A model generated the notes under the pieces. The model was not told where the DNA came from, searched no databases, and worked only from the letters and a program-made list of their open reading frames with translations. The position numbers and the translations under genes were made by a program. Positions 11,704 through 22,533 of a DNA stretch of 64,000 bases are shown piece by piece; positions within the stretch are counted from its first letter, which is position 1, and the number at the start of each line of letters is the position of its first letter. This stretch comes from Cryptomeria japonica (Eukaryota; Streptophyta; Pinopsida; Cupressales; Cupressaceae), in NCBI RefSeq assembly GCF_030272615.1, contig NC_081406.1, positions 400,596,939-400,660,938 on the forward strand, written 5' to 3'.

Positions 11704-13404
11704 TGTTGGTATTGAGTTGTCATTAATGTAAACCAATATTGCAGGTTGCTACTAGTAGGGTTTGTCAGCTTGGTATGAAGAAGATTGAATTGACATAAGG
11801 ATGACTGACATGAAGGCTTGTCAATCGGTATGGTGGAAGACAAGTAGGTATTGGGACTATCAGTGACATCATCGGTAAAAGGTGATATGAAGTTGTGTGT
11901 TGGCATGACCAATTGTAACTGGTATAAAGGCTGGCTATTTGCTTGTGATAATGTTTGTGATAAAGATATATGACAAAAGGATCATAAACCACCAGAGGTG
12001 AAGTTGTGCTACCGATATAAAGTGCACTAATGGTTAGCAGAAGGAGAAGGTCTCACCAGTTAGGGCTTGTGTCGGTATAATGTTTTTGTATGTTCGATTA
12101 AACTAACCTTTTGTTAGTGGGCTAAGTGTATGTCAATGTGATGCCACATGGAGCTGAGGTAGCAAGCATGCAGATGTCAGTGAAGTGTCCATCAATACAG
12201 TTGTTGGAATGGTTAGTCGACATTGAATGAAACAACCACAAATCACAGGTTGATAATAGATCAATGTGGATCGAGGAAGAAGGAATGACATAGAAAGGTC
12301 AAGGAGTTATTGGTGCCTGGATTGAAGCAAGGAAATTGGATTGCAAGAGAACCTCAAGAAGGAAACAACTGGGCCATAAATGAGTCGACAGATTTCAAGG
12401 CCAGAAATCATGGTTAGGTTTGTGATTTTTGGCAAATACACTTTAGACAAGATGGAAAATGCGTGATGGCTTATTCCTCCAATGCAGGTGTGCAATCCAA
12501 GGCAGATCGGATCAGATTGGATGCAGATTTGGTTAGTAGAAGGAAACCCTAGCCACCTTCTGTTTGAATTGGTTTTTGTTAGGAAAGTTTCAGTTTAAAT
12601 ATGGCGACCTAAGACAGATAGTAGTGTCGCTGAAGAGTGAAGGAGAGTGTGAAATTGATGTTTGAGAGCCGAAGAGATAAACACTTGAAGTGTTTATGAG
12701 TGAAGATTGTACCAGAAGGGAGAAGCAGGGTAAACCAATGTAAGGAATAAACTGGCAGAGTAAGCATAGAATGCAGAGGTGAAAATATGAAGGAACCAAT
12801 ATCTGATAGAGAGTAATCAAGTGTGATTTGTTTTCAGAAGAACACAAAGAGAGAAGATTAAGAAGAGTTAGAATCAATAGAAAGGCTGAGTTGCAATGTG
12901 TATTGAGCTGATACAAACCGTAAGTTAGAAACCGATAGTGCAGAACTTTGAAGGGTTGCAAAACTTCATTTGCAGCAAGGATCTCATTTGTATAACTCAT
13001 TTTTAATGTTGTTTTCATTGAGCAAGTGCTTAGTGCAGTGGTTGTAGCCTATAAATTATGCACGGGTTGGTGCTCCTTTGAGTTGGTGCTCCTTGGGTTG
13101 GTGCCCTAAAATTGTAATGAAAACTTTTACATTGTGAGGCTGGATTGGAGTTGAAGATCTCTAGTAGCTATTCTCACTGATATTTTTCCCACATTGGGTT
13201 TTCCTTGTATATCTAGTGTTGTGTGATGCATTCTTGTGTATGAGTTATGTTGATGTTATAGAAAATCTTTTCACACACTTAGTCTTCACTATTTGGGCTA
13301 CCGGTTAGCACTCTGATTGTTTTATCTAGTACAGGTATACTATTGAAGAAAAAGTGGTTAAATCACTGATTCACCCCCCTCTTAATGATCCATTGTGTCT
13401 GAAA
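11704..13404 (+). repeat. F 5' LTR
   Basis: 1701 bases from TGTTGGTATTGAG to ...TGTCTGAAA before the PBS. Carries TTGTCATTAATGT near the start, a TTTTTCCCACATTGGGTTTTCC motif at 13184-13206, and the GATTCACCCCCCTCTTA end motif at 13368-13386. The partner is 42244-45398, with the same start and end. Short minus-strand frames inside (11661-13018) are chance frames, not genes. Confidence 0.9.
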
Positions 13405-13419
13405 ATTGGTATTAGAGCC
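13405..13419 (+). promoter_or_regulatory. F primer-binding site
   Basis: ATTGGTATTAGAGCC, the initiator tRNA-Met type with one change, abuts the 5' LTR. Confidence 0.85.
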
Positions 13420-13479
13420 TAGGTACCCTATTTTGTCAAAGCGTTCTCTAGCTTGGGTAGATCTTGTTAAGTGTTCACA

Positions 13480-14345
13480 ATGGCAAGAAATGAATCAGCC
13501 TCCTCAAAAGCCCCTATGTTTGATGATGTCAACTATGCCTTTTGGAGTAGAAGAATGGAAACCTATTTGTCCTCTCTAGGTTGTGATGTATGGATGTCAG
13601 TTGTAAATGGGTATACAGTCCCTAATAATCCCCCTACTAATCTAGATGCTAAGAAGGGATGTGAGAAGAATGCTAAAGCTAAAAATGCCATTCTTAGTGG
13701 GTTACTTGATAATGAGTTTGTTAAAGTCATGCACTACTCCTCTACCAAAGAAACTTGGGATAAGTTGCAGAATATATTTGAAGGTGGTGCTAAAGTCAAG
13801 GAAGCCAAGTTATAGACATTGAGAGCACGACTTGAAGGTTTGAAGATGAGAGATGAAGAGAAGATTGTTGAGTATCTCCAAAGGATTGATGAAACAACAA
13901 ACACCATTAGAGGGCTTGTAGAAGAAATAAAAGATGAGGTGGTAGTAAAGAAAGTACTTAGATCCCTCACACCTAACTATGATACAAAGGTTTCAGTAAT
14001 AGAAGAAGCAAAATATCTAAAAGTATTTACAATGGATGAGTTGTATGGTTCCCTAACTGCTTATGAAATGAGGACTGTCGGTACTGAGGCTGTGAAGAAA
14101 GAAGCTTCTTTCAAAACATCAAGAAAAGGAAAAGAAGAGTTTTCTCATGATGGAACTGGTGAAGACTCTGATGATATCATGAAAAAATTTGTCAGAAGAC
14201 TCAAGACGGGTTCAGGAAAATACAAAGGCAAATTGCCCCTAGAGTGTTTCAACTCTGGAAATATTGGATATTTTGCTGCCAAATGTCCCTATGGTGATAA
14301 GAATGAAGATGATCAACCAAGTGGTAGCAGATCATATGGTAAGGA
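13480..14345 (+). pseudogene. gag: F gag, first part (capsid and first zinc knuckle)
   Basis: ATG at 13480 (MARNESASS; another in-frame ATG at 13471). Copia capsid motifs: FDDVNYAFWSRRMETYLSSLG, ILSGLLDNEFVKVMH, TWDKLQNIFEGG and, after a TAG at 13813, LEGLKMRDEEKI and VLRSLTPNYDTKV. The first knuckle is spoiled (CFNSGNIGYFAAKC: second Cys to Ser, His to Tyr). The frame is cut at 14345 by element C and resumes at 30161. Confidence 0.85.
14341..14345. repeat. C target-site duplication, left copy (AAGGA)
   Basis: AAGGA here and at 30161-30165 flank element C exactly. Joining across it restores the gag register of F to within one base. Confidence 0.85.
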
Positions 14346-15739
14346 TGGTGGCATTTGCATGAAGATTGCATTAATGATATGTTATGTTGTCATTGATGTC
14401 CATTAACTGGTAATGATATTGTTGTAATGATGTTTTCTAACCAGTAGGAAGAACTAGTGAATGAAGCTATAACCAGTAGGAAGAATGTATGGAGTGAACC
14501 GGTATTTCTATGTATTGGAGAGTTGAACCGATAAACCCTGCCTATTGATTTGATAAACCCTAACCGATTAAGTTTGGTGAATTGGTTATATTGGTTTATC
14601 ATCTGATGATGAGCGGTAATGATTATGACATGTATGATTATTATATGAAGAGAGTTTCAAAGTGATTTTGGCATGTTGATGAAATGTTTTTTTGTCTAGG
14701 GAATGAGCAAGTATATTTCATTTAATACAAATCACGTGATGAGTTACTGAGTTTGATGGAGTGGTGATCAAGGAACGGTCGAGGCTTTCTTGATTTATGT
14801 GCATAGATTTCTATGTAATCCAATGATCATACATGAACTGACTTGTTTGTAATCTCATTGTGTTACCGACCTAATTGATTTGTTTATAAGGTCGATGATT
14901 AGTTTAGTTTCAGAGCTAGAAAAGTTCTAGTTGAGTGTGTGGTTGCCAAACTGGATGATGTATCTGCAGTTTGAGTAAAGGCAGATAGGAGCATGAAAAG
15001 GATCTGAACAAGCAAGTGTAGTGCTATTCAAATAGATCAGCAAACTCCTGTTGTTTTTTAACAATTACAACAAATTGAAATCCTTTAACTGGGTAAGCTC
15101 TAAAAAGCTTGGTGTTAATCAAATCCTCTAACTAGGTGATCCATTAGCTTGGATTTCAATTCCTCTACCGAGGTTACTCCTTATAGGGTATTTCTTGTAA
15201 CAAGGAATTATAGTCAATCCCTTAACCGGGTCGTCCCTAACAGGATCTGTTCTTAACAGGAATTTTGTAAATCTTTAACAGGCTAGGCTCCTAATAGGGT
15301 GAACTTCAGAAGAGTTCAGATAGTTATCATGTGAGTCTCATCTCACCGTGGTTTTTTTCATTTGGGTTTCCACGTCATAAATATTGTGTCAAGTGGTGAA
15401 TGTTTTTGTGGTTATGTTCTTATGGTTGATTTGCTTAACTACTTAATCCACTATGATAAGCCATGATTACTGGAAGCATTGTGAAATGAAGTTTTACTTA
15501 TGTTAGTAAAATCATTTGGATGTTTATGAGTTTGAAGTTGTCTACTGTTAGTTTGTTGTAACAGTTAACCGGTTTATTTTGAGAGTTTCTAGCTTGACAG
15601 TGATATTGCATTGATAGTTCTAAGTTTACTTTGAGAGATCAATATTGAGATTGGTAAAGTTACTATTAGTTTTTCTATCTACTGATTCACCCCCCCTCTC
15701 AGTAGTCAACTAGATTCTTATTCTTTCATCATACAATTA
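14346..15739 (+). repeat. C 5' LTR
   Basis: Begins TGGTGGCATTTGC (canonical TGTTGGCATT with one change) and ends ...CATACAATTA at the PBS. Holds TTGTCATTGATGTCCA near the start, an array of CCCTTAAC/GGGT-type short inverted motifs at about 15080-15290, the wrapped TTTGGGTTTCCACGT motif at about 15350-15375 and the GATTCACCCCCCCTCTCAG end motif near 15683-15701. Partner is 28748-30160. No gene inside. Confidence 0.9.
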
Positions 15740-15753
15740 ATTGGTATCAAAAC
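15740..15753 (+). promoter_or_regulatory. C primer-binding site (decayed)
   Basis: ATTGGTATCAAAAC, initiator tRNA-Met type with G-to-A changes, adjacent to the LTR. Confidence 0.8.
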
Positions 15754-15812
15754 TTATTAGATCCTCTAAGATCTAAGCCTAGCAACTTGAGGTAAAGATC
15801 TTGTAGATTATA

Positions 15813-16739
15813 ATGAAGAAGGAAGGTCCAAAGTTTAATAGAGAGAACTATAGGATATGGAGTGATAGAATGAAAATTTATATCAAGAGTCTAGGAAATC
15901 AATACTGGGAACATGTTGTTGCTCAATATGTTGCACCTAGTGGGACTATGACTAATGATCAGAAGAAAGAGAAACAAGAAAACAATCAAGCATTAGAGGC
16001 TATTATCAGTTCTTTGTCTGATGCAGAGTATGTAGATATTCATGGTCTAGAGACTGTATATGATGTATGGAAAAACCTTGAAGAGATTTATAGCGATGAT
16101 GAACATGTTAAGATTTCTAGAGAAGAGAGTCTAAGAGGAAAGTTTGATGACATGTGGATGGATGAAGGTGATAATATCTACCAGTATGGTCAAAGGATAA
16201 AAGAGATAGTTGGTGAAATTAAGAGTGCAGGAGGTAAAGTGGAAGATGCCACAGTGATCAGTAAGGTACTGGGAACCTTGCTACTGGTCTATGCTATCTG
16301 AGTTGCAGCCATTCAGAAGCTAAAGTCTATTGACAAAACTAAGGTAACCCTTGAATCCATCATTGGAAAGCTTACTTCTTTTGAATTAAATGGTTATTAT
16401 GGTAGTGTACAAAAATCTAAGTCTGTATTTATAGCTTTTGTTTCTAACCCATCTATGAGGAAAAGTAGAGATTTCAATCACAGTTATGAATCTAGACAAA
16501 ACAGAGAAGCTGATGATGAAGATAGTTTAGTTGAGCTTGAAGCATTGTTGGCTAAGCGGTTGCCCAGAGGTACTAGTAAATATAGAGGTAAATTACCTTT
16601 GAAATGTTTTGCATGCAACAAGATTGGACACATAGCTGCTAACTGTCCTAATGGTGATAATGAGCACAAATGAGAGAAATTCAAGTAGTATAAGGGTAAA
16701 GGAAAAAGAGATTTTCTTATTGTTGTTGATGGTGGTAGC
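15813..16739 (+). pseudogene. gag: C gag (capsid and zinc knuckle)
   Basis: Starts MKKEGPKFNRENYRIW and shows DRMKIYIKSLG, LSDAEYVDIHG, VWKNLEEIYSDDEHV and VLGTLLLVYAI, where a TGA at 16300 breaks it. The frame continues LESIIGKLTSFELNG to an intact knuckle CFACNKIGHIAANC at 16605-16646. After a few stops it reaches the acidic linker, where element B is inserted. Close homologue of the gag of D. Confidence 0.85.
16735..16739. repeat. B target-site duplication, left copy (GTAGC)
   Basis: GTAGC here against GTATC at 22534-22538, one mismatch. Joining across it restores the linker reading of C as compared with D, so the site is right even though one copy has mutated. Confidence 0.7.
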
Positions 16740-16740
16740 A

Positions 16741-17098
16741 TGTTAGGGTTTCAAGTAGATCCAAAAAAAAAATGAACTAACAATTATATGCAGATTTAAA
16801 TACAAAAGATAAAGGAATAAAATAGGACACATATAACATAGAGATTTAATGTGGTTCACCCAGAATGGGTTACGTCCACCATACACAATCGTCCAATCTT
16901 TCTTATTATCTAGCAAAACAGTACATCAACATTACGATGCCTTAAGCATCCCAGCCACTTATAACATGCATTTTTAGGGAAACAAATAAAGTCGGCCTTT
17001 TTAGGGTTTTATTACAATGTCGATTTTCATCAACAAAAAAATGGCAAAATACGTGCTAAGTGTACAGTACTTTGTTGATCAGTCGCCACATATCAACA
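16741..17098 (-). repeat. B 3' LTR
   Basis: Plus strand runs from TGTTAGGGTTTC to ...CATATCAACA; on the minus strand TGTTGATATG...CCCTAACA. Partner is 22149-22533. Right of it, on the minus strand, lies the purine-rich CAAGTGGGACAT that would be the PPT, with a second similar tract at 17140-17150. Confidence 0.9.
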
Positions 17099-18760
17099 AT
17101 GTCCCACTTGGAGACTAATCAGGCTCCACACCAAACAATCTCCCACTTGGAGACTGATACTAGACAACACCACTGTACTTGCAGCATCCGTTGGATAAAA
17201 TATTGGGACTCGACTGGTATAAATTCCACAATTATCAATCAAGAAGACCAACATAAACTGATGAAGAAATCAGCTTCTCCTGTGGAACTGCCTTCATGAA
17301 CATATAGGCAGGATTCTCACTTGTGTGAATCTTCTCAAGCCATAACTGACCCTCCTCCAAAATAGTCTAGATGAAGTGGTACCTGAGCTCAATGTGCTTT
17401 GTCCTTGAATTAAAAAGAAAAGTTCTTTGCAAGATGAATGGAACTCTAGCTATCGGTATACAATGGGTGATCCTCCTATTTCTGACCCAATTCCTCCAAA
17501 AAACATTTAACCAAATCATCTCCTTGCTGGCTTCTATAGCAACAACATACTCAGCTTCAGTGGTTGAAAGTGTAACAACCTTTTGTAGCCTAGAAATCCA
17601 ACTGACTGCAGTTCCCCCTATAATAAAAACATACCCTATAGTACTCCTCCATGAATCAATATCACCTACCAGATCAGAGTCAACGAATCCACTCAAAGCA
17701 GCATTAGATCCTTTGAAACATAATGCCTTCATAGTAGTTCCTTTTAAATACCAAAGAATCCATTTCACAGCATTCTAATGTTCCATACCTAAATTACTCA
17801 TAAACCTTCTCACAACTCCCACTGCATGTGTAATATCTAGCCTTGTGCATACCATTGCATACATCGGACTGCCAATAGTTGATGAATGCAGGATGTTAGA
17901 CATTTTATTTACCTCTTCTTGTGCCTTTAGGCACATCTCCTTAGTCAATTTGAAATGACTAGCCAAAGGTGTACTAATTGCTTTTGCATCCTGCATGTTA
18001 AATCTTTTCAACACCTTCTTTATATACTCACTTTGAGACAAATTCAAGGTTCTATTTTTCCTGTCCCATGTAATCCTCATACCGATAATTTTCTTAGCTA
18101 CACCCAAATCCTTCATAGCAAATGACCTGGCTAATTTATCTTTAAGATCATTTATATGTTGCATGTTAGACCCAGCAACAAGGATGTCATCAACATAAAG
18201 CAACAAGATAATATAACTTCCATTATCCAATCTCTTAAAATATACACAATGATCAGAATGACATCTATGATAACCATGTTCAACCATGAAACTATCAAAT
18301 TTTAAATACCATTGTTGGGGTGCTTGCTTTAGGCCATACAAACTTTTCTTCAACCTACACACCAAGTTCTTCTTACCTTTGACCTCATATCTCTGTGGTT
18401 GCAACATGTAAATTTCCTCCTCCAAATCTCCATGGAGAAAAGTTGTTTTGACATCTAATTGTTCAAGATGTAAATCATCTGCAGCCACAAGACTAAGTAC
18501 AGTTCTAATTGAAGTCATTTTTACAACTGGAGAAAATATTTCATCAAAATCTATACCCTTTTTCTATGCAAAACCTGTTACCACAAGTCTGGCCTTATAT
18601 CTTTTTTGACCTCCTTCCTCCTCCTTCAGCCGATAAACCCATTTGTTAGGCAAGGCTCTTTTTTCTGCAGGTAAAGGGACTAAGTCCCAAGTCTTATTTT
18701 TCATCAAGGAGTCCATCTCCTCTTTCATGCCTAGCTCCCACTATTGTTTGGCATCCACCT
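17099..18760 (-). pseudogene. pol: B pol: reverse transcriptase and RNase H
   Basis: RT core at 17775-18518 is open for 247 codons with LDVKTTFLHGDLEEE, CRLKKSLYGLKQAPQQWY and an intact YVDD (LLLYVDDILVAGS). The upstream RT start (NKWVYRLKEEEGGQKRYKA) is split by a stop. RNase H at 17367-17768 has SGFVDSDLVGD, WRSTIGYVF and TTEAEYVVAIEA. Its end (SRTKHIELRYHFI) runs to a stop. It is the best kept copia RT in the window, but the RNase H end shows frameshift scars. Confidence 0.85.
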
Positions 18761-18989
18761 GCATTGCTTCTTCATATTCTTTTGGTTCACCAAAATTAGT
18801 TAATAATATAGAATACAAAGAAGGAGAAAATCTTTTAGGGGGTCTACTTGACCTTGTAGAATGTCTAATACTTGCAGAAGTTTGTGGGACATTCTGTTGT
18901 TGCTAAGCATCAGGTACCTGTGACATTTCATTTTTTAGGAATCTCATCCAACACCACATATTCTTGCTTGTCCTATTCATGCTTCTTTT

Positions 18990-19860
18990 CCTACATCTAT
19001 TCTTTATACATAACCTTCTCATTGAATATAACATCTCTACTTCTAATTATTATCTTATTTTCAAAATCCCATAATCGATTGCCATATTCATCTATTCCAT
19101 ATCCAATGAAGGTATATTTATGAGATTTAGCATCAAGCTTGGTTCTGTTTTCTTTGTCAATATGGACAAAAGCTTCACAACCAAAGGTTTTCAGAAAAGA
19201 ATAATTTACCTTTTTACCAGTCCATGCCTCCTCTAGAATACCACCATCTAAAGGGGTTGAAGGTCCTCTATTTATCAAATAGATAGTAGTATGTACAACA
19301 TCTACCCAAAAATGTAAGGGCAATCCAACATGCAATGTCATGCTCCTCACGTGTTCCATGATAGTCCTATTCATTCTCTCTGACACACCATTTTCCTGTG
19401 GAGTTCCTGGAACTGTCTTCTGCTTTCAAATCCCATTTAAGGAGTAGTAATCTTCAAATGCTTTTTCTGCAATACTCACCTCCATTATCCAATCTGAGAC
19501 ACTTCAACTTTTTTCCTGTCTCATTCTCAACCAAAGCTTTCCATTTCTTATAAGTTTCAAAAACATCTGATTTTTGTTTTAGGAAATATACCCATGTTTT
19601 TCTAGTTGATTCATCAATAAAAAGAACATATTAACAAGAGCCACCAAGAGATGATACCTGAGCCGGTCCCCATACATCTGAATGCACAAGCTCTAACTTC
19701 TCACTCTTCTTCTCTTTCCCAACCTTGAGAAATCTGACTCTTTTTTGTTTACCATAAACATAGTTTTCACAAAACTCTAAATCAATCTTCTTTAGTCCCG
19801 GTAATAGATTTTTGGAGTGAAGGATTTTCATCCCTTTCTCACTCATGTGCCCAAGCCTAT
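18990..19860 (-). pseudogene. pol: B pol: integrase
   Basis: Zinc-binding start HHRLGHMSEKGMKIL, core ELVHSDVWGPAQ (Asp), CLRLDNGGEY (Asp, intact) and SERMNRTIMEHVRSM (Glu), so all three acidic residues can be found. They are separated by stops and by a frameshift near 19430. The C-terminal part contains FLKTFGCEAFVHIDKENR and YGNRLWDFENKIIIRSRDV. It would insert the element cDNA in the nucleus; this copy is broken. Confidence 0.85.
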
Positions 19861-19864
19861 GGTG

Positions 19865-20310
19865 CTACATTATCGAATATGTTCTTGCAACATCTATTGT
19901 TGTTGTCCATGTAGTAAATTTATCTGTAGCAGCTAGGGTAGAGTAAGTGTTACCAGTACATAGATATAATGTGCCTACCTTCACACCTTTAGCTACTGCT
20001 AATGATCCTTTAGTGACCTTCCAGATATTATCTAAGAAGGTAACTATGCAACGTTCACTACCTAGTTGCCTTGCAGAAATCAAATTTCTTCTTAAATTAG
20101 GATCATGTCTTACCTCCTGTAGAAACCAGTTATTTCCATTCTGCAAATTGATCTTTATCTTTCATTTTCCAACAATTTGACAAGGCTCATCATCACCCAA
20201 ATATACCTATCCAAATTTCACCTTGAACATAATCTAGAAAATATTTTCTATGGGATGTAGCATGAAATGAAGCCCCAGAATCTATTACCCAAGAATCATT
20301 AACATTATCC
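19865..20310 (-). pseudogene. pol: B protease active site and GAG-pre domain
   Basis: Minus strand from about 20300 reads SWVIDSGASFHATSH, the aspartic protease signature. The strand then gives LRRNLISARQLGSERC and KVTKGSLAVAKGVKVGTLY, the region ahead of integrase. A stop after IWIGIFG and another before HHRLGH break it. Confidence 0.8.
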
Positions 20311-21118
20311 AAACATTAGATTAAAGCATCTTGTAAAGTATTACTTGCAATATTAGCTTCCTTACTATCATTTTCATTTTTATCTCCTTCTTTGTTTTTC
20401 TGAGACCAACAGTCTTTCTTTAAATGACCAGGCTTTCCATAGTACCAGCAATCTTTCTTTCCTCTAGATTGAGAGCATCCTATCTTTGACTTCCCTCATG
20501 ACTTCTAATTCCAAGGGCCTTTTTCTTTTTCCTTTGATCTTCCTCTATTCTCCACATTCAAAACACTACTTGATGATGTTGGAGTCTCACCTATGCTTTT
20601 CCTTCACATTTCCTCACTTAGGATAACACCAACAATATCATCAAATACCAAAGTATTTTTACCAGAGACAAAGTTACTTGTAGCCATAACCAAGCTATTC
20701 CAGCTTTCTGGCAAAGAACATAAAATCAAGAGAGGCCTAACCTCTTTTGCAAAACTAATTTTTACCAAAGACAATTGACTGGTAATTGTATTAAATTCAT
20801 TTAAGTTCTCTGCTACAGATCCTCCCTCACTCATTTTCAAATTAAACAAACGCTTCATAATAAATACCTTATTCGAAGCCGAGGGTTTCTCATACAACTT
20901 AGCCAATGTCACCATTAAATCTATAGTCATTTTTGCTTCTATTATATTGAAAGCTATAGATGGTGCAAGGCACAATCAAATGGATCCTAGTGCCTTTCTA
21001 TCTAAAATGTCCCACTCTTCATTTGACATTGTGGTCACTTTCTTTGCCTTTCCTTCCAATGGCCGCCACAAATCCTTTTGATATAGGTAATCCTCCATCT
21101 GCATTTTTCATAATTGAT

Positions 21119-21123
21119 AATTC
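21119..21123. repeat. Solo LTR target-site duplication, left copy (AATTC)
   Basis: AATTC here and at 22043-22047, perfect. Joining across it gives continuous gag of B. Confidence 0.85.
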
Positions 21124-21187
21124 TGTTGGCATATGGACAGTCCAATGAGACATTGTGTGTGATTGAAGGTTTTGTCATTCATGACAA

Positions 21188-21358
21188 CCTTGCAATCCTA
21201 TGGCACCGGCAAGACATTATACCGGCAAAGCATTACTCAGGCAGCCTTGCAATCCTATGGCACCAGCAAGACATTATACCCGCAAAGCATTACTCAGGCA
21301 ACCTTCCAATCCAATGGCACCGGCAAGACATTATACCAGCAAAGCATTACTCAAACAA
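21188..21358 (+). repeat. Three tandem copies of a 57-bp unit in the solo LTR
   Basis: Copies start at 21188, 21245 and 21302 (CCTTGCAATCC...). Each contains GGCACCGGCAAGACATTATA and CAAAGCATTACTCA. The period is 19 codons, and all three plus-strand frames stay open across the array. This yields spurious overlapping frames of 75-112 residues; I do not call a protein. Confidence 0.9.
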
Positions 21359-21502
21359 GACAGTGCACCAACATCAGCAAGATCAATCTACACCGGCACC
21401 GACAAAGAACATGTATACCGACACTGAGGCCGACGGGATTTTTGATATGTAATATTTTGTTTATTATTGTAAGCCGACTTGGTAAATTGTAAAATGACTC
21501 TA

Positions 21503-21512
21503 GTATATATAA
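21503..21512 (+). promoter_or_regulatory. TATA box of the solo LTR
   Basis: GTATATATAA sits 379 bases into the LTR, where the U3-R junction is expected, and is followed by R/U5-like sequence. Promoter activity is inference. Confidence 0.55.
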
Positions 21513-22134
21513 GAGATCATTGTAGACATTTGTAGAAAATGAATAGGAAGCATAAAATAAATTATAAGACAGACCTAATGTGCGAATTGTAGGTCAAGGG
21601 TATATGTAAAGAACAAAGCAAGAACCGGTACTGAATCTGGCATTGAAGATGCTATTGCAAAGCAGTACAGAATATTGGATTTGTGTAAATCCTCATTGTA
21701 AGTCAGTGTGACTTCTTATTGAGTAGTGAGCTCTAGGCAGTTGGCCTTCCTGCATGTGCAGGCCCCTATTGTAAGTAATATTCTCTTATTGGCCAGTAAG
21801 TGAATATTGTGGGTCACAAATCCCACTGAGGTTTTTCCCACACCGGGTTTCCTCGTTAAACATCTTGTGTTATGGTGTTCTTTTCATGTGGATGTTTTTG
21901 ATTCTGTTATTTACATTAATTCTTGCATACCGGTATACTGTTACTTTATGTTCTGCATATTTAGTTTCAAGAAAATCTCATTACCAGTCAGATACTGATT
22001 CACCCCCCCCCCCCCCTCTCAATATCTGTGGGAACCCTAACAAATTCTAGCCATTAAACTTTTCGACCTTGAATTTGGAATCCTCCATTTCTCCCACTCA
22101 AATTTGAGAGTCCTGCCAATTTACAGAAAACCTC

Positions 22135-22148
22135 GCTCTGATACCAAT
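22135..22148 (-). promoter_or_regulatory. B primer-binding site
   Basis: Minus strand ATTGGTATCAGAGC, a perfect initiator tRNA-Met match next to the 5' LTR of B. Confidence 0.9.
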
Positions 22149-22533
22149 TGTTAGGGTTTCAAGTAGATCCGAAACAAATATGAACTAAAAATTATATGTA
22201 GATTTAAATACAAAAGATAAATGAATAAAACAAGACATAGATAGCACAGAGATTTAACATGGTTCACCCAGAATGGGTTACATCCACCATACACAGTCGT
22301 CCAATCTTTCTTATTATCCAACAAAATAGTACATCAACCTTACGATGCCTTAAGCATCCCAGCCGCTTATAACATGCATTTTTAGGGCAAAAAACAAAGT
22401 TGGCCTTTTTAGGGTTTTATTATATTGTTGGTTTTCATCAACAAAAAAATGGCAAAAAAAATCAACAGTATCACTTATGAGGAATACATGTTGAGTGTAC
22501 AATACTTTGTTGATCAGTCGCCACATATCAACA
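22149..22533 (-). repeat. B 5' LTR
   Basis: 385 bases, the same termini as the 3' LTR. It is longer because it holds an extra ~27 bases that copy the flanking C sequence (25-base match 22461-22485 to 22527-22551; see findings). A short plus-strand frame here is not a gene. Confidence 0.9.

Larger units (their letters stand above)
21124..22042 (+). mobile_element. Solo LTR, 919 bp, in gag of B
   Basis: TGTTGGCATATGG ... GGAACCCTAACA flanked by a perfect 5-bp TSD, with no internal coding region. This is the product expected from recombination between the two LTRs of an element. It carries a 57-bp tandem repeat, a TATA box, a TTTTTCCCACACCGGGTTTCC motif at 21833-21853 and a 14-C tract ahead of TCTCAATA near its end. 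It is the innermost unit of the nest, so among the youngest insertions. Confidence 0.9.
20400..22088 (-). pseudogene. gag: B gag, split by a solo LTR
   Basis: The start ATG is at 22088 (MEDSKFKVEKFNG), about 47 bases inside the PBS. After 14 codons the solo LTR (21124-22042) intervenes. The frame resumes at 21118 with KMQMEDYLYQKDLW and runs through LDRKALG, LCLAPSIAFN, LYEKPSASNKVFIMKRLF and LVMATSNFVSGK to the damaged knuckle CWYYGKPGHLKKDC (second Cys to Tyr) near 20460-20420. This is a UBN2-type capsid with a few stops. Confidence 0.85.
16741..22533 (-). mobile_element. Ty1/copia LTR retrotransposon B (short LTRs, Tnt1-like pol)
   Basis: Minus-strand copia nested in C. LTRs are 358 bases (left, 3') and 385 bases (right, 5'), with a PBS at 22135. 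Coding order on the minus strand: gag (interrupted by a solo LTR), knuckle, protease, integrase, RT, RNase H. It is of a different lineage from A, A2, C, D, F and K: protease DSGASFHATSHR, and RT LEQLDVKTTFLHGDLEEEIY as in Tork/Tnt1-type elements. Lineage is inferred from these motifs. Confidence 0.9.

Noticed and set aside
21188-21358. CRISPR-like direct repeats
   Set aside because: Three contiguous copies without unique spacers, inside a plant LTR; an ordinary tandem repeat.
21114-21492. Overlapping frames of 75-112 residues encoding a 19-residue repeat
   Set aside because: They arise from a 57-bp tandem repeat inside a solo LTR; no start context or homology supports a protein.
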